Assembly (NCBI RefSeq): GCF_000735355.1
Contig: NZ_JMPI01000019.1
Coordinates: forward strand, 1 to 33,340
DNA length: 33,340 nt
Direction: 5' to 3'
Source of the DNA: Buttiauxella agrestis ATCC 33320
GTDB lineage: Bacteria > Pseudomonadota > Gammaproteobacteria > Enterobacterales > Enterobacteriaceae
Shown: one piece after another, positions 26,005-33,340 of the stretch
How the letters are laid out: each line of letters starts with the position of its first letter
How positions within the stretch are numbered: position 1 is the stretch's first letter
Program-made: the position numbers and the translations under genes
The notes under the pieces: generated by a model
What the model saw: the letters and a program-made list of their open reading frames with translations, nothing else
Told to the model about the DNA's origin: nothing
Databases searched by the model: none

Positions 26005-27462
26005 TTACTTAGCTGGAATTGCTTTTAGCAACTCAGTCAGCAGGATCCAGTACTGACCTACGCTTGCGATATGAACTTGTTCATCCGGGGAGTGTGGACC
26101 CGTAATGGTCGGTCCAATAGAAACCATGTCCATCTCAGGATAAGGTTTTTTGAACAGCCCACATTCCAGACCGGCATGGATAACCATGATGTTTGGCGTT
26201 TTGTTGAACAGCTTCTGGTAAGTTTCACGTACCAGCCCCATCACCGGGGAGTCAGCGTCGGGCTGCCAGCCTGGGTAGCTGCCTTTGGCAACACTTTGTG
26301 CGCCAGCCAACTGACCCAATGCCTCGAGCATGCCGACCACATAGTCTTTGCCGCTATCAATCAGGGAGCGAATCAGGCAGATAATTTCTGCGCTTTCATC
26401 AGTCATTGAGACCACACCCACGTTCAGTGAGGTTTCCACTACACCTTTAACCGCGTCTGAATTACGGATAACGCCGTTTGGCATTGCATTGAGCAGGTTA
26501 ATGAAAGCATCACGGCTTTTTGCTGTTAGCGCCGCTTTGTCGGTGGTGGTTGCTTCAACCAGGACAGTGGTATTTTTCTCAACTGCACCCAATTCATTTT
26601 GCAGAATTGACAGGAACTTAGCTGCCAGATCTTTGAACTGTGCTGCTTTGTCGGCAGGGACTGCAACAATTGCAGAGCCTTCGCGCGGAATAGCGTTACG
26701 CAGCGTTCCACCGTTCAAATCAATCAAACGAGCGTCCAGTTCAGCCGCATGTGCAAACAGGAAACGCGCCAGCAATTTGTTGGCATTGCCCAGACCCAGG
26801 TGAATTTCAGCACCTGAGTGACCGCCTTTCAGACCTTTGATGGTCAGCTTGTAGGTTTCGTAACCCGCAGGAACTGCTTCGCGTTGCAGCGGCAGCGTGG
26901 AGATAAAATCAATCCCGCCCGCGCAACCCATATAGATCTCACCTTCTTCTTCAGAATCGGTGTTGATCAGAATATCAGCTTGCAACCAGCCCGCTTGCAG
27001 GCCAAATGCGCCATCCATACCGGCTTCTTCGGTCATGGTCAGCAGAACTTCTAATGGGCCATGAGCGACAGTCTCATCAGCCAGCACTGCGAGTGCAGAG
27101 GCCATACCGATGCCGTTATCAGCACCCAGTGTCGTACCGCGTGCTTTAACCCATTCACCATCAATATATGGCTGAATCGGGTCTTTGGTGAAATCATGGA
27201 CAGTGTCGTTGTTTTTCTGCGGCACCATATCAAGGTGAGCTTGCAGGACGACCGCTTTACGGTTTTCCATACCCGCTGTTGCAGGTTTACGGATCAGGAT
27301 ATTGCCAACCAGGTCGCGCTCAACATGCAGGCCTTTTTCTTTTGCCCAGGACAGAATATGTTCCGCGAGTTGCTCTTCATGATAAGAAGGGTGCGGAATA
27401 GAACAGATTTTGGCAAAAATATCCCACAGTGGTTGCGGAGATAATTGAGACAATTCAGACAC
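26005..27462 (-). CDS. pepD: Aminoacyl-histidine dipeptidase (peptidase D)
   Basis: This 485-residue M20-family metallodipeptidase is collinear with E. coli PepD, which cleaves Xaa-His and other dipeptides in the cytoplasm. Metal and catalytic motifs are Q-A-H-L-D (His76, Asp78), G-A-D-N-G (Asp115), T-E-E-A-G (Glu145/146), D-S-E-E-E-G and H-A-G-L-E-C-G. The start is GTG 27462 (S-E-L-S-Q-L-S), with AAGGAGA 6 bases upstream; the frame extends to 27495 without support. It is convergent with dinB and divergent from gpt. Confidence 0.95.
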   Translation of the reverse strand: MSELSQLSPQPLWDIFAKICSIPHPSYHEEQLAEHILSWAKEKGLHVERDLVGNILIRKPATAGMENRKAVVLQAHLDMVPQKNNDTVHDFTKDPIQPYIDGEWVKARGTTLGADNGIGMASALAVLADETVAHGPLEVLLTMTEEAGMDGAFGLQAGWLQADILINTDSEEEGEIYMGCAGGIDFISTLPLQREAVPAGYETYKLTIKGLKGGHSGAEIHLGLGNANKLLARFLFAHAAELDARLIDLNGGTLRNAIPREGSAIVAVPADKAAQFKDLAAKFLSILQNELGAVEKNTTVLVEATTTDKAALTAKSRDAFINLLNAMPNGVIRNSDAVKGVVETSLNVGVVSMTDESAEIICLIRSLIDSGKDYVVGMLEALGQLAGAQSVAKGSYPGWQPDADSPVMGLVRETYQKLFNKTPNIMVIHAGLECGLFKKPYPEMDMVSIGPTITGPHSPDEQVHIASVGQYWILLTELLKAIPAK

Positions 27463-27606
27463 GATAAGTCTCCTTGACATCGACTCTGCTGACATTTTTT
27501 ATTCGTGCAGAGCGGGATTGAACTTAATGAAATACAACACAAGTAAGCATTGTGCGCTGGCTTGAGAATACCACTATAACTGAGGTTGTGACGACCTAAA
27601 GCACGT

Positions 27607-27642
27607 AAAAACCAGAAGGACAGGCCTGCAGCACTGGTTTTT
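27607..27642 (+). repeat. Terminator-like hairpin upstream of gpt
   Basis: AAAAACCAG and CTGGTTTTT pair as a 9-bp stem around an 18-base loop that holds its own CAGGCCTG palindrome. It lies between divergent pepD and gpt, overlaps the -35 area of the gpt promoter, and does not follow any gene. Confidence 0.55.
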
Positions 27643-27657
27643 AGTGCGCCAGATCTC

Positions 27658-27663
27658 TATAAT
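27658..27663 (+). promoter_or_regulatory. gpt promoter -10
   Basis: TATAAT is a perfect -10 hexamer, followed by CTCGCGCAACC as in the E. coli gpt leader. The -35 is poor (TGGTTT at 17-bp spacing). The leader would be about 58 bases. Confidence 0.7.
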
Positions 27664-27727
27664 CTCGCGCAACCAAAACCCCTTTGAACATTTTTAAGCC
27701 GTTAATAACTGGCTGGGATAATTTCAC

Positions 27728-28186
27728 ATGAGCGAAAAATACATCGTCACCTGGGACATGTTGCAGATTCACGCACGTAAGCTTGCAAGCCGTCTGCTTC
27801 CTGCTGAACAGTGGAAAGGCATTATTGCTGTTAGCCGTGGCGGCCTGGTTCCTGGCGCATTGCTGGCACGTGAACTGGGGATTCGTCATGTTGATACCGT
27901 TTGTATCTCCAGCTATGACCACGACAACCAGCGCGAGCTGACCGTTCTGAAACGTGCTGAAGGTGATGGCGAAGGCTTCATCGTGATTGATGACCTGGTA
28001 GACACCGGCGGTACCGCCGTTGCTATTCGTGAAATGTATCCAAAAGCGCATTTCGTGACTATCTTCGCCAAGCCTGCTGGCCAGCCTTTGGTTGACGATT
28101 ATGTTATCGATATCCCGCAAGATACCTGGATTGAACAGCCATGGGATATGGGCGTTGCATTTATTCCGCCTTTAGCCGGTCGTTAA
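27728..28186 (+). CDS. gpt: Xanthine-guanine phosphoribosyltransferase
   Basis: This 152-residue protein is almost identical to E. coli Gpt, which salvages xanthine and guanine (and hypoxanthine weakly) to nucleotides using PRPP. The PRPP-binding motif [12 protein letters not shown] is at residues 86-97, with Asp92 as the probable base. A basic and hydrophobic C-terminus is typical of the short Gpt type. It has its own promoter with a conserved leader, and a hairpin terminator after it. It is a purine gene by coincidence of position and not part of the hpx cluster. Confidence 0.97.
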   Translation: MSEKYIVTWDMLQIHARKLASRLLPAEQWKGIIAVSRGGLVPGALLARELGIRHVDTVCISSYDHDNQRELTVLKRAEGDGEGFIVIDDLVDTGGTAVAIREMYPKAHFVTIFAKPAGQPLVDDYVIDIPQDTWIEQPWDMGVAFIPPLAGR

Positions 28187-28211
28187 TAGCCTGAGAATTT
28201 GCACTGATTTA

Positions 28212-28235
28212 CGCCCGGCATTGCCGGGCGTTTGT
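28212..28235 (+). terminator. gpt terminator
   Basis: CGCCCGGC, 3 bases, GCCGGGCG is a perfect 8-bp GC stem followed by TTTGTG, 25 bases past gpt. Confidence 0.8.
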
Positions 28236-28298
28236 GTTATTTAGCCACCGACAGAGTACAATAGCCCCATTCCTGACGTTTGTATGGAGGCAGAAACG

Positions 28299-29546
28299 AT
28301 GTCGCAGGCCAATCTTAGCGAAACGCTATTTAAACCCCGATTTAAGCATCCCGAGACGTCGACTTTAGTTCGTCGCGCTCATCATCAAACTGCCCCTGTT
28401 ATCCAGTCTGCGCTGGACGGCGCAACAGTGCCTCACTGGTATCGCATGATTAACCGCCTGCTTTGGGTCTGGCGTGGCGTCGATGCGCGTGAAATTCTTG
28501 AAGTGCAGGCCAGAATTGCAGCCAACTCGGGTGAGCGAACCAATGATGATTTGTATGATACGGTGATCGGCTATCGCGGCGGCAACTGGATCTATGAATG
28601 GTCGAAGCAGGCCATGATGTGGCAACAGCGTGCCAATCAGGAAACGGATAAAGTAAAAAGCGGCAAATACTGGTTACAGGCTGCCAATCTTTATAGCATC
28701 GCGGCGTACCCACATCTGAAAGGCGATATGCTCGCGGAACAGGCTCAAGTTCTGGCAAATCGCGCATACGAAGAAGCGGCTCCGCGGCTTTCTGGGGGGT
28801 TGCGTGAGCTGGAGTTTACCATTCCTGGTGGTGGGGCGATTACTGGCTTCCTCCATGTTCCAAAAGAAGGGCAAGGGCCATTCCCGACGGTACTCATTTG
28901 TGGTGGCCTGGACGCATTACAAAGCGACTATTACACCTTGTTTGAGAAATATTTTGCGCCTCAGGGTATAGCGATGCTGACCATCGATATGCCATCGGTC
29001 GGGTTTTCATCAAAATGGAAATTGACTCAGGACTCTAGCCTTTTACACCAGCATGTTCTCAAAGCGTTGCCGAACATTCCCTGGGTTGATCACACTCGTG
29101 TCGCGGCGTTTGGTTTCCGTTTTGGCGCGAATGTTGCGGTGCGATTAGGTTATATCGAAGCGCCTCGCCTGAAGGCGGTCGCGTGTTTAGGCCCCGTCGT
29201 TCATAGCTTATTGAGCGATGCATCACGCCAGGCACAGGTACCAGAGATGTATATTGATGTGCTGGCAAGCCGTTTGGGAATGAATGATGCGTCTGACAGC
29301 GCATTGCGCGTGGAATTGAACCGCTATTCGCTCAAAACTCAGGGTCTATTAGGGCGTCATTGCCCAACGCCAATGTTATCTGGTTACTGGGAAAACGATC
29401 CGTTCAGTCCAGAGATTGATTCGCGATTAATCACTTCGTCATCATCGGATGGTAAGTTATTGGCGATCCCGTTTAATCCGGTGTATCGCAACTTTGACAA
29501 AGCGTTGAAAGAAATTACCAGTTGGATCAAGCAGAGATTACGTTAA
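28299..29546 (+). CDS. frsA: Fermentation-respiration switch protein FrsA (YafA)
   Basis: This 415-residue alpha/beta-hydrolase-fold protein matches E. coli FrsA, which binds unphosphorylated EIIA-Glc and shifts cells toward fermentation; an esterase activity has also been reported. The C-terminal hydrolase domain starts around residue 180 ([10 protein letters not shown]). In the G-F-R-F-G-A-N position the usual nucleophile serine is replaced, as in other FrsA. The start is ATG 28299, with GGAGG 8 bases upstream; an earlier ATG at 28284 overlaps that ribosome site. Confidence 0.95.
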   Translation: MSQANLSETLFKPRFKHPETSTLVRRAHHQTAPVIQSALDGATVPHWYRMINRLLWVWRGVDAREILEVQARIAANSGERTNDDLYDTVIGYRGGNWIYEWSKQAMMWQQRANQETDKVKSGKYWLQAANLYSIAAYPHLKGDMLAEQAQVLANRAYEEAAPRLSGGLRELEFTIPGGGAITGFLHVPKEGQGPFPTVLICGGLDALQSDYYTLFEKYFAPQGIAMLTIDMPSVGFSSKWKLTQDSSLLHQHVLKALPNIPWVDHTRVAAFGFRFGANVAVRLGYIEAPRLKAVACLGPVVHSLLSDASRQAQVPEMYIDVLASRLGMNDASDSALRVELNRYSLKTQGLLGRHCPTPMLSGYWENDPFSPEIDSRLITSSSSDGKLLAIPFNPVYRNFDKALKEITSWIKQRLR

Positions 29547-29603
29547 TGATTTGCTAAATTTCATTGGTTTGGTAAAACAGTTGCTTCACAACAGGAGATC
29601 GCA

Positions 29604-30005
29604 ATGACGTTACCGAGTGGACACCCGAAAAGTAGATTGATTAAAAAATTCGCCTCGCTTGGCCCATATATCAGGGAAGAGCAATGTGAAGATAACCGTT
29701 TCTTCTTCGATTGCCTGGCTGTGTGCGTCAATGTGAAGCCTGCACCAGAGAAACGTGAGTTCTGGGGCTGGTGGATGGAATTAGAAGCGCAGGAAAAGCA
29801 ATTTACCTACACCTACCACTTTGGTCTTTTCGATAAAGAAGGTAAGTGGACCCAGACGGCAGCAAAAGACAAAGAAGTGGATGAAAGACTTGAGCAAACA
29901 CTGCGTGGTTTCCACGAACGTTTACGAGAGTTACTCAGCACGCTAGGTCTTAATTTGGTGCCAGCGGAAAATTTTGCAGAAAAGCCGGTTAAGCTTTCTG
30001 CATAA
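29604..30005 (+). CDS. crl: Sigma-S assembly factor Crl
   Basis: This 133-residue protein has the same length as E. coli Crl and shares its N-terminal [11 protein letters not shown] and [13 protein letters not shown]. Crl binds RpoS and promotes its assembly with core RNA polymerase, so it raises stationary-phase and curli gene expression. AGGAG lies 9 bases before the ATG. It is monocistronic and convergent with phoE. Confidence 0.96.
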   Translation: MTLPSGHPKSRLIKKFASLGPYIREEQCEDNRFFFDCLAVCVNVKPAPEKREFWGWWMELEAQEKQFTYTYHFGLFDKEGKWTQTAAKDKEVDERLEQTLRGFHERLRELLSTLGLNLVPAENFAEKPVKLSA

Positions 30006-30008
30006 ACA

Positions 30009-30040
30009 AAAAAGCCCTTCTCTAATGAGAAGGGCTTTTT
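30009..30040. terminator. Bidirectional terminator between crl and phoE
   Basis: AAAAAGCCCTTCTC, TAAT, GAGAAGGGCTTTTT is a perfect 14-bp stem with A and T runs on either side, three bases past the crl stop and ten before the end of phoE. Confidence 0.95.
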
Positions 30041-30049
30041 ATTTACAGA

Positions 30050-31102
30050 CTAGAACTGATAAACCATGCCTAATGCGACGATATCATCGCTGCTAATACC
30101 CAGCGGGTTATTATCATCCAGTTGGTTGATTTTATAATCAACGAAAGCAGACATGTTTTTATTGAAGTAGTAGGTTGCGCCAACATCAATGTATTTAACT
30201 AAATCAGCATCGCCAATTCCTTCGATTTCTTTGCCTTTCTGCTGCACGTAACCCAATGATGGGCGCAGGCCAAAATCAAATTGATATTGAATCACAGCTT
30301 CAAAACTTTGCGTTTTATTTGCAAAGCCGCCTGAAATTGGCGTCATATTACGTGTTTCAGAATACATTGATGCGACGTAAATATTATTCGCATCATATTT
30401 TACACCAGTGGCCCAGGAATCAGCTTTATTGCCTTGACCACGTGCCATAGCCTGTTGTGCGTCAGTACGGTCTGACGTGGTATATGCGCCGCCCAGTTGG
30501 AAATCACTGCCGCCAAAATCGTAAGTCAGGGCGGTGCCGAAACCATCACCGTTCTGTTTAGAAACGTCACGGTTTTCGTTTTTGCCCTGATATTGCAGAG
30601 TCATGTTCAGGCCATCTACTGCACCAAAGAAATCAGTGCTGCGGAACGTTGCCAGGCCTGATGCTCGCTTAGTCATAAAGTTATCTGTTCTGGCTGAAGA
30701 GTCTCCGCCAAATTCAGGGAACATATCAGTCCAGGCTTCCACGTCGTACAACGCACCAAGGCTACGACCATAATCAAATGAACCGAAATTAGCATATTTC
30801 ACACCGGCAAAAGCATAACGAGTTTTCGTGGTGGAACTGCCTTCGTCTTTATTTCCTGAAAATTCAGCTTCCCATTGACCATAACCAGTTAATTGGTCAT
30901 TAATCTGAGTTTCACCTTTAAAGCCGAAGCGAACATAGGTCTGGTCGCCATCCTTAGTGTTGTCATCGCTTAAATAATGCATCGCTTTGACTTTTCCATA
31001 GACATTAAGTTTGTTGCCATCTTTATTATATATTTCCGCAGCCTGAGAAGATGCTGATGCAACAATGCCTAATACCATTAATGCCAGAGTGGTCTTTTTC
31101 AT
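30050..31102 (-). CDS. phoE: Phosphate-starvation porin PhoE
   Basis: This 350-residue outer-membrane trimeric porin matches E. coli PhoE, the anion-favouring channel made during phosphate starvation. It has a 21-residue signal peptide ending S-S-Q-A and a mature start [10 protein letters not shown]. The loop-3 segment P-E-F-G-G-D-S-S-A and the terminal Y-Q-F for assembly are present. PhoE rather than OmpC/OmpF is supported by closer matches along the whole length (for example K-R-A-S-G-L-A-T) and by the Pho box upstream. Confidence 0.95.
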   Translation of the reverse strand: MKKTTLALMVLGIVASASSQAAEIYNKDGNKLNVYGKVKAMHYLSDDNTKDGDQTYVRFGFKGETQINDQLTGYGQWEAEFSGNKDEGSSTTKTRYAFAGVKYANFGSFDYGRSLGALYDVEAWTDMFPEFGGDSSARTDNFMTKRASGLATFRSTDFFGAVDGLNMTLQYQGKNENRDVSKQNGDGFGTALTYDFGGSDFQLGGAYTTSDRTDAQQAMARGQGNKADSWATGVKYDANNIYVASMYSETRNMTPISGGFANKTQSFEAVIQYQFDFGLRPSLGYVQQKGKEIEGIGDADLVKYIDVGATYYFNKNMSAFVDYKINQLDDNNPLGISSDDIVALGMVYQF

Positions 31103-31183
31103 TTTTCATCCCAATAGTGTTTACGCGCTAAATTTAATCGGGAAATATCCCGTTAAAAAACGCAGAGAGTTTTATCGTTTTGA

Positions 31184-31202
31184 GATGAAAGATTTATGAC
31201 AG
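31184..31202 (-). promoter_or_regulatory. Pho box for phoE
   Basis: On the minus strand CTGTCATAAATCTTTCATC matches the PhoB consensus of two CTGTCAT-type repeats 11 bases apart. It lies about 80 bases upstream of phoE, in the right direction. Confidence 0.82.
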
Positions 31203-31239
31203 AGTAAGATAAAGTTTAAATAAAAGTAATAAATTTTAA

Positions 31240-31258
31240 TTGTCATAAATATGTCAAA
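31240..31258 (+). promoter_or_regulatory. Second Pho-box-like site, opposite orientation
   Basis: On the plus strand TTGTCATAAATATGTCAAA carries two TGTCA repeats 11 bases apart. It points away from phoE and toward proB, 38 bases from the phoE box. Confidence 0.55.
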
Positions 31259-31359
31259 TTTTGCCGCTACGTTACTCAGTCCTTTACGCAAACTTCGCTG
31301 TTTTCCTTGCTGGGACGGTTGGCAAGCCGCATGACTCCTGTTACAACGTCATCTGACAT

Positions 31360-31489
31360 TTTACTCGTCATGCTTCAAGCTACAGGGTCGTTGGCTGCAT
31401 TCTTTCACCCCAGTCACTTACTTTAGTAAGCTCCAGGGGATTCAATCTCTTGCCGCCTACCTGTAACTCGAAGTATTTAGAGTATAATT
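31360..31489. repeat. Dispersed enterobacterial palindromic repeat
   Basis: This element of about 130 bases has complementary ends (CTTCAAGCTACAGG against CCTGTAACTCGAAG) and a central CTTAC-TTTA-GTAAG hairpin flanked by CCCC/GGGG. I know this GTTGGCTGC...CACCCC...GGGGATTCA...TTGCCGCC pattern as a repeat between genes in Serratia, Yersinia and other enterobacteria. Exact edges are uncertain. Its right end contains the proB -10. Confidence 0.7.
31483..31488 (+). promoter_or_regulatory. proB promoter -10
   Basis: TATAAT is a perfect -10 hexamer 31 bases before proB, at the terminal arm of the palindromic repeat. No good -35 is found at 16-18 bases. Confidence 0.6.
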
Positions 31490-31519
31490 TTTCCAATTTC
31501 GTTTAAACGGCAGAGAATC

Positions 31520-32623
31520 ATGAGTGACAGCCAGACGCTGGTGGTTAAACTAGGCACTAGCGTATTAACCGGTGGCTCGCGCCGCCTGAATCGGGCTCAT
31601 ATCGTTGAGCTGGTGCGTCAGTGCGCACAACTCCATGCCTCAGGGCATCGTATTGTTATTGTCACCTCCGGGGCGATTGCCGCGGGGCGCGAGCATTTGG
31701 GATACCCCGAACTCCCCGCAACCATCGCCTCTAAGCAACTGCTTGCGGCGGTAGGGCAAAGCAGGCTGATTCAACTTTGGGAACAGCTGTTTTCTATCTA
31801 CGGCATTCATGTTGGGCAAATGCTCCTGACACGTGCTGATATGGAAGATCGCGAACGCTTCCTGAACGCTCGTGACACCCTTCGTGCGCTGCTTGATAAC
31901 AATATCGTGCCCGTAATCAACGAAAATGATGCTGTCGCAACAGCAGAAATAAAAGTCGGTGATAACGATAACCTTTCCGCGCTGGCGGCGATCCTGGCGG
32001 GCGCTGATAAACTATTGTTGTTGACGGATCAACAAGGTCTGTTTACTGCTGACCCGCGCAATAATCCAACTGCTGAATTAATCAAAGAAGTCCACGGTAT
32101 TGATGACGCATTGCGTGCCATCGCTGGCGACAGTGTTTCCGGCCTCGGAACTGGTGGAATGGGTACGAAACTGCAAGCGGCGGATGTTGCTTGCCGTGCG
32201 GGTATCGATGTTGTGATTGCAGCAGGCAGTAAACCCGGTGTTATTGGTGATGTGATGGCAGGCGTTTCTGTCGGAACCCGTTTCCATGCGCAGCAATCAC
32301 CGCTTGAGAACCGTAAGCGTTGGATTTTTGGTGCGCCTCCTGCGGGTGAAATTACCGTTGATGACGGAGCTCTGGCCGCGATTCTTGAGCGAGGTAGTTC
32401 TTTACTGCCAAAAGGCATCAAGAGTGTAAAAGGCAACTTCTCGCGTGGGGAAGTTATCCGTATCCGCAGCCTGGAAGGGCGTGATATTGCCCACGGTGTA
32501 TGCCGCTATAATAGCGATGCCCTGCGTCGTATTGCGGGTCACCACTCTCAACAAATCGATGAAATCCTGGGTTATGAATATGGCCCGGTTGCCGTTCATC
32601 GTGATGACATGATTGTTAACTAA
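31520..32623 (+). CDS. proB: Glutamate 5-kinase
   Basis: This 367-residue enzyme phosphorylates glutamate to start proline synthesis. It has an N-terminal amino-acid-kinase domain with [16 protein letters not shown] and G-T-G-G-M motifs, and a C-terminal PUA domain from about residue 277. Its product is passed to ProA, encoded 10 bases downstream. Its length equals E. coli ProB, and proline feedback is expected as in the family. Confidence 0.97.
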   Translation: MSDSQTLVVKLGTSVLTGGSRRLNRAHIVELVRQCAQLHASGHRIVIVTSGAIAAGREHLGYPELPATIASKQLLAAVGQSRLIQLWEQLFSIYGIHVGQMLLTRADMEDRERFLNARDTLRALLDNNIVPVINENDAVATAEIKVGDNDNLSALAAILAGADKLLLLTDQQGLFTADPRNNPTAELIKEVHGIDDALRAIAGDSVSGLGTGGMGTKLQAADVACRAGIDVVIAAGSKPGVIGDVMAGVSVGTRFHAQQSPLENRKRWIFGAPPAGEITVDDGALAAILERGSSLLPKGIKSVKGNFSRGEVIRIRSLEGRDIAHGVCRYNSDALRRIAGHHSQQIDEILGYEYGPVAVHRDDMIVN

Positions 32624-32633
32624 GGAGCTGGCA

Positions 32634-33340
32634 ATGCTGGAACAAATGGGCAAAGCAGCCAAAGCAGCCTCTTATCAGATGGCACTGCTCTCGAGCCGCG
32701 AAAAAAACCGTGCGCTGGAAAAAATCGCAGATTATTTGGAAGAACAAGCAGAGAGCATTTTAACTGCCAATGAGCAGGATTTGGTGGAAGCAAAAGCGAG
32801 CGGCTTAAGCGAAGCAATGCTTGATCGCCTGCAACTGACACCGGCGCGTTTAAAAAGCATTGCTGATGATGTTCGCCAGGTATGCAATTTAGCTGATCCT
32901 GTAGGCCAGGTTATTGATGGTGGTCTACTGGACAGCGGTTTGCGCCTCGAGCGTCGTCGCGTGCCTTTAGGCGTGATTGGTGTGATTTATGAAGCTCGCC
33001 CTAACGTCACTGTTGATGTTGCCTCTCTGTGCCTGAAAACAGGTAATGCGGCGATCCTACGTGGTGGGAAGGAAACGTGGCGCACAAATGCCGCGACGGT
33101 AAAAGTGATTCAGCAAGCGCTGACGGAATGTGGATTACCCGCAGCTGCAGTGCAGGCGATTGAAAGCCCGGATCGTGCTCTGGTGAACGAATTGCTGCGT
33201 ATGGATAAGTACATCGATATGCTGATTCCGCGCGGTGGGGCGGGTCTGCATAAACTCTGCCGCGAGCAATCCACTATTCCTGTTATCACCGGTGGAATAG
33301 GCGTTTGCCATATTTTTGTTGATGGAAGCGCTGAATTTAC
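32634..33340 (+). CDS. proA: Gamma-glutamyl phosphate reductase, partial
   Basis: The first 235 codons of proA are present; the frame is still open at the window end (E. coli ProA has 417 residues). It starts M-L-E-Q-M-G and shows E-A-R-P-N-V-T-V-D and L-R-G-G-K-E, typical of this aldehyde-dehydrogenase-like family. It reduces gamma-glutamyl phosphate to glutamate semialdehyde. AAGGAG lies 8 bases before ATG 32634. The catalytic cysteine lies beyond the window. Confidence 0.97.
   Translation, partial: MLEQMGKAAKAASYQMALLSSREKNRALEKIADYLEEQAESILTANEQDLVEAKASGLSEAMLDRLQLTPARLKSIADDVRQVCNLADPVGQVIDGGLLDSGLRLERRRVPLGVIGVIYEARPNVTVDVASLCLKTGNAAILRGGKETWRTNAATVKVIQQALTECGLPAAAVQAIESPDRALVNELLRMDKYIDMLIPRGGAGLHKLCREQSTIPVITGGIGVCHIFVDGSAEF

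Larger units (their letters stand above)
31103..31519. other. 417-base spacer between phoE and proB
   Basis: This A/T-rich spacer holds the phoE leader, two Pho-box-like sequences in opposite orientation, about 100 bases with no feature I can name (31261-31360), a dispersed palindromic repeat (31360-31489), and a perfect -10 hexamer for proB at 31483-31488. No convincing small gene was seen. Confidence 0.7.

Noticed and set aside
1-33340. CRISPR arrays, insertion sequences, tRNA or rRNA genes
   Set aside because: No regularly spaced direct repeats, no transposase-like protein, and no cloverleaf or rRNA motif were seen anywhere in the window.

Overview
The window is chromosomal DNA from a member of the Enterobacteriaceae that is not E. 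coli. From about 12.6 kb onward it follows the E. coli order yafV, fadE, gmhA, yafJ, yafK, then dinB, pepD, gpt, frsA, crl, phoE, proB, proA, with proteins close to their E. coli counterparts. Two blocks depart from that order. One is a purine-ring (urate/allantoin) nitrogen-scavenging cluster (about 1.0-12.6 kb). The other is a complete Na+-translocating NADH:quinone reductase operon between yafK and dinB. These hpx and nqr genes suggest a relative of Klebsiella, Kluyvera or Buttiauxella; the genus is inference.

Region 1 (1-980) holds one unrecognised lipoprotein gene. Region 2 (983-12566) is the hpx cluster: an NCS1 permease (minus); hpxA allantoin racemase and puuE allantoinase (plus); hpxW-hpxX-hpxY-hpxZ (minus); the RpiR-type regulator hpxU (plus); and hpxJ, a fused hpxK-hpxQ, and hpxT (plus). 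Together they take 5-hydroxyisourate to S-allantoin (HpxT, HpxQ domain), racemise and open allantoin (HpxA, PuuE), hydrolyse allantoate (HpxK domain), transaminate ureidoglycine to oxalurate (HpxJ), and release ammonia from oxamate (HpxW, with HpxXYZ probably acting nearby in the route). Urate oxidase is absent, so the first step must be encoded elsewhere or 5-hydroxyisourate/allantoin is taken up. I see -24/-12 (sigma-54) promoters before hpxJ and hpxW, weaker ones before the permease, an NtrC-type dyad upstream of hpxJ, and a perfect palindrome beside hpxU. This suggests nitrogen control layered with a local sugar-isomerase-domain regulator.

Region 3 (12567-18235) holds yafV (omega-amidase), fadE with a FadR operator, gmhA, yafJ and yafK. 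Region 4 (18236-24840) is a long leader followed by nqrABCDEF-nqrM and a strong terminator. Region 5 (24841-33340) holds LexA-controlled dinB, pepD, gpt, frsA, crl, PhoB-controlled phoE, and proB-proA; proA runs off the window. A dispersed palindromic repeat before proB appears to supply a perfect -10 hexamer.

The most interesting features are the hpxK-hpxQ fusion, the sigma-54 plus HpxU operator architecture of the purine cluster, and the AtzG/AtzE/AtzH-like HpxXYZ set. No CRISPR array, insertion sequence, tRNA or rRNA was seen.
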